Translations under genes and position numbers: made by a program
From: an uncultured bacterium
GTDB lineage: Bacteria > Elusimicrobiota > Elusimicrobia > Elusimicrobiales > Elusimicrobiaceae
NCBI GenBank assembly: GCA_949298795.1
Contig: CASFXV010000001.1
Location: 116,963-180,962, forward strand
Reading direction: 5' to 3'
DNA: 64,000 nt
Shown: positions 34,398 through 43,387 of the stretch, one piece after another
How the letters are laid out: every line of letters starts with the position of its first letter
Numbering within the stretch: position 1 is the first letter of the stretch
The notes under the pieces: model-generated
Database searches by the model: none
The model's input: only the letters and a program-made list of their open reading frames with translations
What the model was told of the DNA's origin: nothing

Positions 34398-35156
34398 ATG
34401 ACTAAAAGAACACCTATCATTGCCGGAAATTGGAAAATGCATAACACGCTGGCGCAATCCGCCGAGCTGATTGAAGGCTTAACCAAAAATTTTGAAAATA
34501 AACAAAACGCAGAAGTAATTGTGGCCCCGTCTTACACTTCTTTGGCTAAAGTGGCCGAACTATGCAAAGGCACCGCTATTCAAGTAGCCGCCCAAGACGT
34601 ACACTGGGAAGACAAAGGCGCTTTTACCAGCGCGGTTTCCCCCGTGCAGGCTAAAGACGCTGGCGCCACCCACACCATCATCGGCCACAGCGAACGCCGC
34701 AGCGTGTTTGGCGATACCGATGAAATTTTAAACAAAAAAGTAGCCGCCGCTTTGCGCCACGGCTTAACCGTTATCTTCTGCGTGGGCGAAACCTTGGAAG
34801 AACGCGAAGCCAACAAAACCCTTAGCGTCATTGAAAGCCAGCTGGAAGGCGGCTTAAAAGGTTTCAGCGAAGCGGATTTGAAAGGTTTAATTATCGCTTA
34901 TGAACCGGTATGGGCCATCGGCACCGGCAAAACCGCTACGCCGGAACAAGCGCAGGAAGTACATGCCGCTATCCGCAAATATTTAGCCGGTAAATATTCT
35001 GATGCGTTTGCCCAAGCCACCCGCATTTTATACGGCGGCAGCGTAAAAGATTCCAATGTGGATGAAATTATGGCAAAAGAAGACGTGGACGGCGCTTTGG
35101 TGGGCGGCCAGTCTTTAATTGCTGAAAAATTCCGCCGTATTATTAACTTTAACTAA
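34398..35156 (+). CDS. tpiA: Triosephosphate isomerase
   Basis: A 252-residue TIM-barrel enzyme of glycolysis. The key residues are N11 and K13 in AGNWKMH, H97 in IIGHSERR and E169 in [11 protein letters not shown]. It is preceded by an AGAGGG ribosome-binding site and its own predicted promoter. deoC follows 10 nt later, linking glycolysis with deoxyribose breakdown, since deoC yields glyceraldehyde-3-phosphate. Confidence 0.97.
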   Translation: MTKRTPIIAGNWKMHNTLAQSAELIEGLTKNFENKQNAEVIVAPSYTSLAKVAELCKGTAIQVAAQDVHWEDKGAFTSAVSPVQAKDAGATHTIIGHSERRSVFGDTDEILNKKVAAALRHGLTVIFCVGETLEEREANKTLSVIESQLEGGLKGFSEADLKGLIIAYEPVWAIGTGKTATPEQAQEVHAAIRKYLAGKYSDAFAQATRILYGGSVKDSNVDEIMAKEDVDGALVGGQSLIAEKFRRIINFN

Positions 35157-35166
35157 AAGAGGCTTT

Positions 35167-35811
35167 ATGAACTTGGCCAAAGTGATAGACCACACCCTGT
35201 TAAAACCCACGGCTTCCTTGGCGGATATAGAAAAACTTTGCCGGGAAGCGTTGGAATATGGTTTTTGCAGCGTTTGCGTAAACCCCTGCTGGGTTAGCGC
35301 GGCGCACGCCTTGTTAAAGGGCAGCGACGTAAAAACCTGCACGGTGATTGGTTTCCCCTTAGGGGCAAATACCACGCAGGCCAAGGTGTTTGAAGCCAAA
35401 AACGCGCTGGAAAACGGCGCCGATGAACTGGACATGGTTATCAACATCGGCGCTTTGAAAGGAAAAGATTATCAAACCGTCTCACAAGACATACGCCAAA
35501 TCCGCGGCTTGGGGGACGGATTTATTTTAAAAGTAATTATTGAAACCTCTGAGTTAACAGACGAGGAAAAAGTAAAAGCCTGCCAGCTGGCGGCTGAAGC
35601 GGGGGCCGATTTTGTAAAAACCTCCACCGGTTTCTCCAGCGGGGGAGCCACCGTTAAAGACGTTGCTTTAATGAAAAAGTCCATTCCCGCCGCCATGCAG
35701 GTAAAAGCCTCCGGCGGCGTGCGCACGCGCGCGGATGCAGAGGCCATGCTGGCCGCAGGGGCCACCCGGTTGGGAGCCAGCAGCGGTATTAAAATTATTG
35801 AGGGCAAATGA
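35167..35811 (+). CDS. deoC: Deoxyribose-phosphate aldolase
   Basis: A class I aldolase that splits deoxyribose-5-phosphate into glyceraldehyde-3-phosphate and acetaldehyde. I use the ATG at 35167 (AGAGG upstream, 214 residues); the open frame at 35119 overlaps the tpiA tail. The Schiff-base lysine is K151 in VKTSTGF, K180 is in VKASGGVRT and D89 in [11 protein letters not shown]. It overlaps the next gene, coding for the DnaA-like protein, by ATGA, so the two are coupled. Confidence 0.96.
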   Translation: MNLAKVIDHTLLKPTASLADIEKLCREALEYGFCSVCVNPCWVSAAHALLKGSDVKTCTVIGFPLGANTTQAKVFEAKNALENGADELDMVINIGALKGKDYQTVSQDIRQIRGLGDGFILKVIIETSELTDEEKVKACQLAAEAGADFVKTSTGFSSGGATVKDVALMKKSIPAAMQVKASGGVRTRADAEAMLAAGATRLGASSGIKIIEGK

Positions 35812-38800
35812 TTAATAACTGGGATATTATCTCTCGTATTGATCCGCAAACCAAAAGTTTGCTTTACAGCCTGGTAACCGACGGGACCGAGCATGACGCC
35901 CGGCTTATAGCCAAAAAGCTGGACGGATACGCTCATCCCCCGGTCCCGGCCGTGGCTCCGTTCGTATACCAGTTTGATTTGCCGTCTGATATGGACGAGG
36001 GCATGCTGGATAAAATTCGCACCGCCGTGGCGGAAGGCGTTGCCCAAACCAATAAAGTAAATCAGTTTGTTCCTGGCGGCGTATTGGGGGAACCTCTTTT
36101 CAACAAGGAAGTTACCAAAGAAGATAAAGATTTTCCTACATTTTTAACTTTAGACCCGTCTGCCAGCTTCTTTCAGCCGCAGGACAGCCAGTCCACAGGA
36201 AAAGACCAAACTGCTTCCAGCGAACGCCGTTCTATTAATTTAGAGGGTGCGCCCGATTTAAAGTTGGAACAACAAACGCTGCAAACGCCGGACGTACCGC
36301 CTGAAAAGGCCCCGGCGGTTCCGCAGCCTCCGGCGCCCCAACAAGAACAAGTACAAGAAGAGAAATTCCCAACCTCCCCGGAATCGGCAGAGCCTTGGCC
36401 GGCAGCGTCGGCGCCTAAGCCGCCGCAACATGCACCCCATGCCCAGGAGGAGAATCCCGGGCCAGAAAAAGCGCCAGCGGAACAATCCTTGCAAGAAGAA
36501 ACGCAAACCGGCAACCCCATTAATGACAAAGACATGTTGATTAAAGACATGGAGGGGACTTTGCTGGACCAAATGCCGCTGGAAGACATTTTTGAAGCAC
36601 GCACCAAATATGACATGTTTCTGGACGTAGACGATCCCCATGCCAATCAGCAGGCCAACAAACTCAGAGAACAAAGAATTGATAATTTGGCTGATGGGAA
36701 AGACAGCCTGGAAGAAACCTTTAATGTCTTTGAGCAGAAATTAAGAGAAGAAACCAATTTTATGGACGTAAATGATATTTCTGAACTGGAACGCATGCCG
36801 CGCAAGAAACAGGAAATATCGCTTACGCAAATTTCATCTCATAACGTAGAGGAAGAAAAAACACCTAAAGAAGTAAAACCGGAAGAAACGGCTCAAGCGC
36901 CCAAAGAAGAGGATTCCCTTAAACTGCACGGACGGGTTGCCCAAGAAGGCGAAGGAACCATTCAAATCCCGCAAGAAATTCCCACTGTGCCCAATATTGT
37001 TCCGTCCGCTCCGCAAACACAAACGGGAAGCACTTTAAAATTAAACCGCCGCGAAGATACTTCTATGCAATCGGTGTCGTTTAATCAAGTACAACAGGTG
37101 CCTGAACAAGGCTTTCAAGATCAACCCGGCGGGAAGCAGCTTCCGGAAGAAGTGGAACTGTTAAATACCGTGCCGCCCGTTCCGGGCGCTACGGTACGCC
37201 ATTTTAACGCCACCCAGCACCCGCACCCTCCGCAAAGCGCTCAGCCGGAAGGGGATTTGCCGGAAATTACAATACGGGAAAAAATAGACTCTTTAGATAA
37301 AACATTCAACTTAGAAACAACCATGAATACGGAAGTTTTGCGCCGCACGTTTCAGCAAACGCTAAGCGGAACAAATCCTCCGCCTGCGTTGGAAAAACAA
37401 GCAGACACGGCAGCCCCACCCCCGTCTTCTCCGGCTCCAGTTACTGAAAAAGCGCCTAAACCGGCGGCTCAGCTGCCTAATACAAACAATACGGAACCGA
37501 CTAAGCCTGAAAATATGCAGCAAATACCGGTTTCCCCAAGGCAGACTTTCCGTATCCGGTTAAAAAAGCCGTTAGAAAACGAAAAACTTTCTATAAATTT
37601 ACAAAAAGACCAAAAGGCGGAACAACATATGGAAGAAAATATTGAAGAAAAAACAACCTTTCGCATTCGGCGAAAAACAGCTGCGCCCCAACCGCAGGCA
37701 CCTCAAGCTCCGGCACAGCCGGCAGCCCCGGCACAGCCTGCAACCCCGGCACAGCCGGCGCCTCAGCGCCCGGCAGAGCAGCAACGCGTCGCTCCGGCAC
37801 AGCCAGCTCCTCAGCCTGCCCCTGCACAACAACCGCAGCCGGGCATGTCTTTGGGACCGAATTCTTCCGGGTCAAAAATAGAAAAAACCAAAACCATTGA
37901 CCATTCCATTGAACTGCCTTTATCAGAGCTTAAAAAACACAACTGGCCGCTGGAAGTTCCGCTGGTGCCCACGTTTACGTTAGAAAACATGGTCATATCC
38001 GTCAATCGCTTTGCGCACGCCACCGCCATATCCGTTATTGATTCCCCCGGTAAGTTATACAATCCGCTTGTTTTGTATGGACCGACCGGCACCGGCAAAA
38101 CCCATTTCTTAAACGCCATCGGCTACGCCATGAGCCAAAAAATGGGCCAGGAAAATATTTTTATGACCAACGGGGTGCGTTTCTCCCGCGGGATTCAGCG
38201 CTACGTAATGGAAGGGAATATTGAGAAGTTTGAGAAATTCATGGATTCCGTTCAAGTATTGCTGATTGACGATATCCATTTGGTAGCCGTCAACGAACAG
38301 AACCGGGTGTATATTTCCAAACTGCTTAACAAGTTTTTGCGGGAACAAAAACAAATTGTCATTACCTCCAAATACCCGCCTGAATCCCTCGCTAAATTAG
38401 AGGAATTAATCAATTTTAAATTAGATTCCGGCTGGATATCCGAATTAAAAACATCTCAAGGTGCGGCACATTTTAAGATTGTTAAAAAAATGTTGACGGA
38501 TAACGGAGTGGATTTAACGGACAACCAAGTGGAAGCTTTCTTTGGGGCCCCCAATATGACGCTTAGCACCGTATCGCGCAGCATACGGCGCATCAAAGTA
38601 TTGGAAAACGTCATTTTCCCCGGTTTAACGGATGTAGACCGTTCCCAAGCCATGATTTTGGAAAAACTTCTTGCCACCAAAGGTGAAGATAAAAACAGCA
38701 TGGTTTGGAAGCGGGATATAGACGACATAACCACCCTGCCCCCTTTTGGAAAAGGCGAATGGGGCAGAATAGGATTTTTCTATCCGCATAATAACTCTCA

Positions 38801-39134
38801 AATGATGAACTGGATGGTGTACGCATTGTCCGAACGCGCCAAAGAGCTGGGCGTAGAGGGCAGCTTTGAAATTGCCGTACGCTCCTCATACGCTACGGAA
38901 AACATTATATCTTCCGCCTTTAAAATCGCCAACTTGTGCGACAACAAAAAATTAAAAGGCGCGGTTATATTGGGCCCGTCCGTGCAGATATGTGACCCTT
39001 CCGTACGGGAAAATTTCTATGACATTTTAACGCATATGTTAGAGGTTATGTTAATCCGCTGCGGCATTATTAATATGGAAGACGTAAAACTGCCCAGCAC
39101 ATATGTCAAACTGATATCGGAATTATTGAGGTAA
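35808..39134 (+). CDS. Giant DnaA-type AAA+ protein with long disordered arm
   Basis: A 1108-residue protein of unusual design. Residues 1-110 form a small folded part, and 110-715 a disordered Pro/Gln/Glu-rich arm. The arm carries four copies of a short motif [ST]-[LF]-[KR]-[LI]-x-x-[RK] (SLKLHGR 370, TLKLNRR 409, TFRIRLK 580, TFRIRRK 617) and two DSL[ED][ED/K]TFN boxes (300 and 495). Residues 720-960 are a DnaA-type AAA+ domain: [19 protein letters not shown], Walker A GPTGTGKT (758-765), Walker B VLLIDDIH (817-824). The DnaA box VII arginine (RSRF) is replaced by FKLDSG, and the DNA-binding domain IV is absent; instead a 140-residue alpha/beta domain follows. It is not the replication initiator. 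Function unknown; possibly a scaffold or DNA-position factor. Confidence 0.85.
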   Translation: MINNWDIISRIDPQTKSLLYSLVTDGTEHDARLIAKKLDGYAHPPVPAVAPFVYQFDLPSDMDEGMLDKIRTAVAEGVAQTNKVNQFVPGGVLGEPLFNKEVTKEDKDFPTFLTLDPSASFFQPQDSQSTGKDQTASSERRSINLEGAPDLKLEQQTLQTPDVPPEKAPAVPQPPAPQQEQVQEEKFPTSPESAEPWPAASAPKPPQHAPHAQEENPGPEKAPAEQSLQEETQTGNPINDKDMLIKDMEGTLLDQMPLEDIFEARTKYDMFLDVDDPHANQQANKLREQRIDNLADGKDSLEETFNVFEQKLREETNFMDVNDISELERMPRKKQEISLTQISSHNVEEEKTPKEVKPEETAQAPKEEDSLKLHGRVAQEGEGTIQIPQEIPTVPNIVPSAPQTQTGSTLKLNRREDTSMQSVSFNQVQQVPEQGFQDQPGGKQLPEEVELLNTVPPVPGATVRHFNATQHPHPPQSAQPEGDLPEITIREKIDSLDKTFNLETTMNTEVLRRTFQQTLSGTNPPPALEKQADTAAPPPSSPAPVTEKAPKPAAQLPNTNNTEPTKPENMQQIPVSPRQTFRIRLKKPLENEKLSINLQKDQKAEQHMEENIEEKTTFRIRRKTAAPQPQAPQAPAQPAAPAQPATPAQPAPQRPAEQQRVAPAQPAPQPAPAQQPQPGMSLGPNSSGSKIEKTKTIDHSIELPLSELKKHNWPLEVPLVPTFTLENMVISVNRFAHATAISVIDSPGKLYNPLVLYGPTGTGKTHFLNAIGYAMSQKMGQENIFMTNGVRFSRGIQRYVMEGNIEKFEKFMDSVQVLLIDDIHLVAVNEQNRVYISKLLNKFLREQKQIVITSKYPPESLAKLEELINFKLDSGWISELKTSQGAAHFKIVKKMLTDNGVDLTDNQVEAFFGAPNMTLSTVSRSIRRIKVLENVIFPGLTDVDRSQAMILEKLLATKGEDKNSMVWKRDIDDITTLPPFGKGEWGRIGFFYPHNNSQMMNWMVYALSERAKELGVEGSFEIAVRSSYATENIISSAFKIANLCDNKKLKGAVILGPSVQICDPSVRENFYDILTHMLEVMLIRCGIINMEDVKLPSTYVKLISELLR

Positions 39135-39137
39135 AAA

Positions 39138-39587
39138 ATGAAACGCATTTGTTTATGTTTCGCGGCCGCCTTGGCGTTATGCGCCTGCGCGAGCGGCATG
39201 AAATCCGCCGTAAAAGACGGGAAAATAGCGCCGGAATTTAACGATACTTTGGTAGACAGCGAGTATTTATGGGTCAGAGGTTTTGGCGCCGCCAACCCGG
39301 ACCACAAAACCGAATCCCAACGCCGCATCATGAGCCGCGAGGCCGCCATCGCCCACGCTTACCAGCGCGCCATTGAAGTATTGTACGGCGCCAATTTAGA
39401 TGCAGACGTGCAAGTGGTAGACGCGGTTTCCTCCGGCTCCACCATTCACTCCTCCGCGGAAGGTTTGGTAAACGGCATGGAGCTGGTTTCCACCGAATAT
39501 TTGGCTGATGACGGTTGCGCCGTTATCATGCGTCTGCCGCGCCAGCGCATCAGCGAAGCCGGCATTAACTTAAAGGAAAACAACTAA
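39138..39587 (+). CDS. LPP20-like lipoprotein
   Basis: A 149-residue lipoprotein: the signal ends in LCAC with C16/C18 as lipid-anchor candidates. The mature part resembles the LPP20-type fold: LWVRGFGAANPDHKTESQRRIMSREAAIAHAYQRAIEVLYG, in which an aromatic-G-x-G-A-A motif precedes a helix of alternating Ala and Arg. GAGG precedes the ATG. The next gene (lipoprotein) starts at the stop codon. The gene sits right behind the DnaA-like ATPase and before comM; the reason is not known. Confidence 0.85.
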   Translation: MKRICLCFAAALALCACASGMKSAVKDGKIAPEFNDTLVDSEYLWVRGFGAANPDHKTESQRRIMSREAAIAHAYQRAIEVLYGANLDADVQVVDAVSSGSTIHSSAEGLVNGMELVSTEYLADDGCAVIMRLPRQRISEAGINLKENN

Positions 39588-40696
39588 TGAAACATTTTAT
39601 TATTTCTTTGTTAGCCCTCAGCATTTTTACGGCGGCCTGCGGTTCCATACGCATAGGCCCCAAAGGGGAAGGGGAATACGTCATTGCGGAATCTTTGGTG
39701 CCGTATGACGAAAACAACCTGCGTCAAATGAAAAAAGACGGTGAACTGGCCGCCCAAAAACAAGCGGTGGAAAAAGTAGCCGGCGTGTTTATATCCTCCA
39801 CCGCCACGGTGGACCAAGCCCAGCTGGTGGAAGACAAAATCACTTCTAAATCCGCCGGGTTTATCCGCCGCTCCCACACCCAAAAAGCCTACCGCAAAAA
39901 CGACCAATGGTACACCCGCATTAAAGCCATGGTGCTGGTAAAAGACATTGGGGACGTGATTAAACAGTCCGAATCGGACGCGTTTGCCAAAAAAACAACC
40001 ATTTTGGTGGCCTCCCGGGAAACGGTGGGAGACGAAGTATCTTTAAAGCAAGACTGCAAACAAGCCGTATACCGCGCCATGAAAGAACAACCCTTTGCCT
40101 TGGTAAACGGGGATAATTTAAGCCAAAACAATTTAGAAAGCCCCAACCAAACCATAGACAAAGCCCGCCGCGACGGCGCCCGCTTTTTAATTATTGCGGA
40201 CGTGGAAACCAAACCCTTAACCACGCTGGCTACCGGGCTTACCTCTCCGTTTAAAACCTACCGCGCCAGCGTAAACATGAAAGCCGTTTCCACCAAAAAT
40301 TATGAAGTGGTGGCGGAGTCTTCCCAACAATTAAGCGGTTTGGACCCGCTGGAAGACATCGCGGCGCAAAAATCCATTTCCGCCGCGTGTGAAGCCGCCG
40401 CCAAGCAACTGGTGGAGCCGCTCAACGCGTCTATTAATTCCGCCTTAAAATACAATTTGCGGGTGGAAAACGTAAATAATATAGAACGCCTGCGCCAGCT
40501 GCAGGACATTTTAAAAGAACTGCGCGAAATTGAAGATTTCAATTTGGTAAAGTACAGCAATTCCGCCGCGTATTTTGAAATTTCCGCCAATATTTCTTCC
40601 GGGGAAGAACTGGTGGCAAAAATTCTGCGCAAATACAACCAGAATTTTACGGTCATGAGCGTAACCCCGCAAGGAATTGTACTCAACTTTATTTAA
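39587..40696 (+). CDS. Outer-membrane-type lipoprotein with FlgT/LPP20-like domain
   Basis: A 369-residue lipoprotein (FTAAC, C18). Residues 30-125 (ESLVPYDENNLRQMKKDGELAAQKQAVEKVAGVFISSTATVD) have the fold pattern of the FlgT N-terminal/LPP20-like domain: ordered Ala-rich helix, then strands ending in FIRRSHTQ. The middle (about 140-300) is alpha/beta (ILVASRETVGDEV...ARFLIIADVE). FlgT is a flagellar motor part in vibrios, but no flagellar gene occurs in this window, so the relation is structural. It overlaps the preceding lipoprotein gene by 1 nt (TAATG) and is next to comM. Confidence 0.82.
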   Translation: MKHFIISLLALSIFTAACGSIRIGPKGEGEYVIAESLVPYDENNLRQMKKDGELAAQKQAVEKVAGVFISSTATVDQAQLVEDKITSKSAGFIRRSHTQKAYRKNDQWYTRIKAMVLVKDIGDVIKQSESDAFAKKTTILVASRETVGDEVSLKQDCKQAVYRAMKEQPFALVNGDNLSQNNLESPNQTIDKARRDGARFLIIADVETKPLTTLATGLTSPFKTYRASVNMKAVSTKNYEVVAESSQQLSGLDPLEDIAAQKSISAACEAAAKQLVEPLNASINSALKYNLRVENVNNIERLRQLQDILKELREIEDFNLVKYSNSAAYFEISANISSGEELVAKILRKYNQNFTVMSVTPQGIVLNFI

Positions 40697-42235
40697 ATGC
40701 TCTCTAAGGTAAACGCTTGCGCCATTAAAGGCATAGACGGGTTTTTAGTATCGGTAGAGGTGGACATTGCCCCAGGCATGCCCACCTTATCCGTCGTTGG
40801 GCTGCCGGATACGGAGGTAAAAGAAAGCAAAGAACGCGTCATAGCCGCGCTTCGCAACAGCGGGTTTGATTTTCCGCTTAAACGCATTACCGTAAACCTA
40901 AGCCCGGCCGAACAGCGCAAAAGCGGCACCCAGTTTGACTTACCCATAGCCGTTGGCATTTTAGCCGCCAGCGAGCAGCTTTCCCCCACCGCCCGCCAAG
41001 CGTTAACAAACTACCTTTTTGCCGGGGAACTGGCGTTGGACGGCGCCCTGCGCCCCTGCGCCGGGGTGTTGCCTATGCTTATTTCCACCAAAAACGCCGG
41101 TAAAACGGCGGTTATCCCCCCGCAAAACGTGCAGGAAGGGAATATTTCCTCCGTCCCGTTTATTACCCCGCATACGTTAAGGGAACTGGCTGATTTTTTG
41201 GAAGGAAAACTTCCGCAAGAAGCGGTGCAGATAAACTTTATTCCCCCGCTGGCAGAGCCGGAAGAACCCGTGCTGGATTTTTGTGAAGTAAAAGGCCAGC
41301 CTTTAGCCAAACGCGCGTTGGAAATCGCCGCCGCCGGCGGGCATAACGTGCTGATGATTGGCCTGCCCGGCACGGGCAAAAGCATGCTGGCAAAGCGTTT
41401 TCCGGGCATACTTCCCCCGCTTACCCAACAGGAAGCGCTGGAAATTACCAAAATTTATTCCATTTGCAATTTAATGGGCAAAAGCCGCCTGATTACCAAA
41501 CGCCCGTTTAGGGATCCGCACCACACCATTTCAGACGCGGCTCTTATCGGCGGCGGCACCAACCCGCGCCCGGGGGAAGTATCCCTGGCGCATAACGGCG
41601 TGCTGTTTTTAGATGAATTTGCCGAATTTTCCCGCTCCAGCTTAGAAGTCTTGCGCGAACCTTTGGAAAACGGCGTGGTGACCATTTCCCGCGCAAAGGA
41701 AAGCGTTACTTTCCCGGCGCGCTTTACGCTTTTGGCGGCCATGAACCCCTGCCCGTGCGGCAATTTGGGGCACCCGCACAAAGCGTGTACCTGCTCCCCC
41801 GCGCAAATCAACCGTTACCGCGCCCGCATATCCGGCCCGCTGTTAGACCGTATAGATTTAACCGTTAACTTAAACCCCGTTTCTTATGGGGACTGGAACC
41901 AAAAAACCGAAGGGGAACACTCCAGCGCCATTCTAGCGCGCGTATTGGCCGCGCGGCAGCGCCAGGCAAAGCGTTTTGCCGGTTCGGCCACCACCGCCAA
42001 CGCGTTTATGACGCCGGCCGAAATTAAACAATTCTGCCCGCTTCCCGCCGGGGCGGATACGGTGCTGGAAGCCGCCATGCGCAAACTGGGTTTAAGCGCG
42101 CGCAGCCTGGACAAAATTTTGAAAACCGCCCGCACCATTGCGGATTTGGAACAAAAAGACCAAATAGAAACCCGGCATATTATAGAAGTGCTGCAATACC
42201 GCCCGCTGGACCGTAAAGGAGTGGCAGACATTTAA
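40697..42235 (+). CDS. comM: ComM/YifB-type magnesium-chelatase-like AAA+ ATPase
   Basis: A 512-residue protein with the ComM architecture: an N-terminal Lon-like S5-fold domain (VSVEVDIAPGMPTLSVVGLPD, KESKERVIAALRNSGFDFP), AAA+ core with Walker A GLPGTGKS (222-229), Walker B VLFLDEF, and the C-terminal Mg-chelatase region (TRTIADL). In natural transformation, ComM is a hexameric helicase that promotes branch migration. It starts 1 nt after the lipoprotein stop, without a clear ribosome-binding site, so translation is coupled. It is followed by dprA with 1-nt overlap; this pairing supports a transformation or recombination role. Confidence 0.95.
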   Translation: MLSKVNACAIKGIDGFLVSVEVDIAPGMPTLSVVGLPDTEVKESKERVIAALRNSGFDFPLKRITVNLSPAEQRKSGTQFDLPIAVGILAASEQLSPTARQALTNYLFAGELALDGALRPCAGVLPMLISTKNAGKTAVIPPQNVQEGNISSVPFITPHTLRELADFLEGKLPQEAVQINFIPPLAEPEEPVLDFCEVKGQPLAKRALEIAAAGGHNVLMIGLPGTGKSMLAKRFPGILPPLTQQEALEITKIYSICNLMGKSRLITKRPFRDPHHTISDAALIGGGTNPRPGEVSLAHNGVLFLDEFAEFSRSSLEVLREPLENGVVTISRAKESVTFPARFTLLAAMNPCPCGNLGHPHKACTCSPAQINRYRARISGPLLDRIDLTVNLNPVSYGDWNQKTEGEHSSAILARVLAARQRQAKRFAGSATTANAFMTPAEIKQFCPLPAGADTVLEAAMRKLGLSARSLDKILKTARTIADLEQKDQIETRHIIEVLQYRPLDRKGVADI

Positions 42236-43368
42236 TGAACAACACCATTTCCGCCGCCGAAAGGCTGGCACGCATACAGGTAAACGCTTTCCCGTACTTC
42301 CGGGCGGATTGGCTGGAGCGGCTGATACGCATTTTCGGCTCCGCGCAGGAAATTTTACGCCAAGACGCCAAAACCCTGGCCCAAGAAGCGCAAATGAACC
42401 CCGCCACCGCCCAGCGTTTTTTAAAAGAAGCCTTTTCCATAGACCCACAGCAAGAGTGGGACCGCACCTCCCAACTGGGCGGACACATTTACCTGCCGGA
42501 AGACGAGGAATACCCCCAGGCGTTAAAATCCATTAAAGAGCCGCCTATTGTTTTATATGTATTGGGCAAACTTCCCCCGCCCGAACAAGCCGCCGTGGGT
42601 ATGGTGGGCACGCGCAAAATTACCCCCTACGGCCGGCGCGCGGCGGACAAACTGGCCTCGGAGCTCACCCAATGCGGGGTAACCGTCATCAGCGGGCTGG
42701 CCCGCGGGGTGGACAGCGTCTGCCATGCCGCCGCCGTACGGCTTAAAAAACCCACCGTGGCCGTCATTGGCACCGGGGTAGGGCGTTGCTATCCGGCTGA
42801 AAACCGTCCGTTGGCCAAAGCCATTTTGGAATACGGCGGGGCGATTGTGTCTGAACTGCCGGTCAACAGCCCGCCAAACGCTTTTCATTTTCCGCGCAGA
42901 AACCGTATGATTGCCGCCTTGTCCCACGTGGTAACCGTGGTGGAAGGGGAAGTGAAATCCGGCGCGCTCATCACCGCCAAGCTGGCCTTGGAAATGGGCA
43001 AAGACGTACTGGCCGTACCCGGGCCGATAGACGGCCCCCAATCCGCCGGCCCCAACCAGCTGATAAAGGACGGGGCGGGGGTTGTTTCTTGCGTGCAAGA
43101 TATAATAGACTATATACCGGAGCCATTGCGCTTTGGCATCAGCGCAAACGCGCTGAAAGCCCCCCTTATCGCTAAACAGGAAGAGGCGGGGCTGGACGAT
43201 TTATCCAAGCAGGTATTGGAAATAATAGGTCCCGGGGAAGCCAGCCTGGACGCAGTGGTGGAAGCCCTGCAAATAGACGTACCCCAAGCGGCCGGCCTGC
43301 TTTTTGAACTGGAAATAAAAGGCATACTGGCCTGCCGCAACGGCCTGTACAGCCGAAACAAATTTTAA
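42235..43368 (+). CDS. dprA: DNA-processing protein DprA/Smf
   Basis: A 377-residue protein that protects incoming single-stranded DNA and loads RecA in transformation. Order: an N-terminal HhH-like part, a Rossmann core (VGMVGTRKITPYGRRAADKLASELTQCGVTVISGLARGVDSVCHAAA, and PGNRPLAKAI-type segments) and a C-terminal winged helix (about 305-370). It overlaps the comM stop by 1 nt and precedes topA by 19 nt. comM-dprA-topA-xer is a classical bacterial order. Confidence 0.96.
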   Translation: MNNTISAAERLARIQVNAFPYFRADWLERLIRIFGSAQEILRQDAKTLAQEAQMNPATAQRFLKEAFSIDPQQEWDRTSQLGGHIYLPEDEEYPQALKSIKEPPIVLYVLGKLPPPEQAAVGMVGTRKITPYGRRAADKLASELTQCGVTVISGLARGVDSVCHAAAVRLKKPTVAVIGTGVGRCYPAENRPLAKAILEYGGAIVSELPVNSPPNAFHFPRRNRMIAALSHVVTVVEGEVKSGALITAKLALEMGKDVLAVPGPIDGPQSAGPNQLIKDGAGVVSCVQDIIDYIPEPLRFGISANALKAPLIAKQEEAGLDDLSKQVLEIIGPGEASLDAVVEALQIDVPQAAGLLFELEIKGILACRNGLYSRNKF

Positions 43369-43387
43369 TTATTAAGGATGTGACCCC

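Noticed and set aside
35808..39134. Replication origin near the DnaA-like gene
   Set aside because: The gene lacks DnaA domain IV and I saw no cluster of DnaA boxes beside it.
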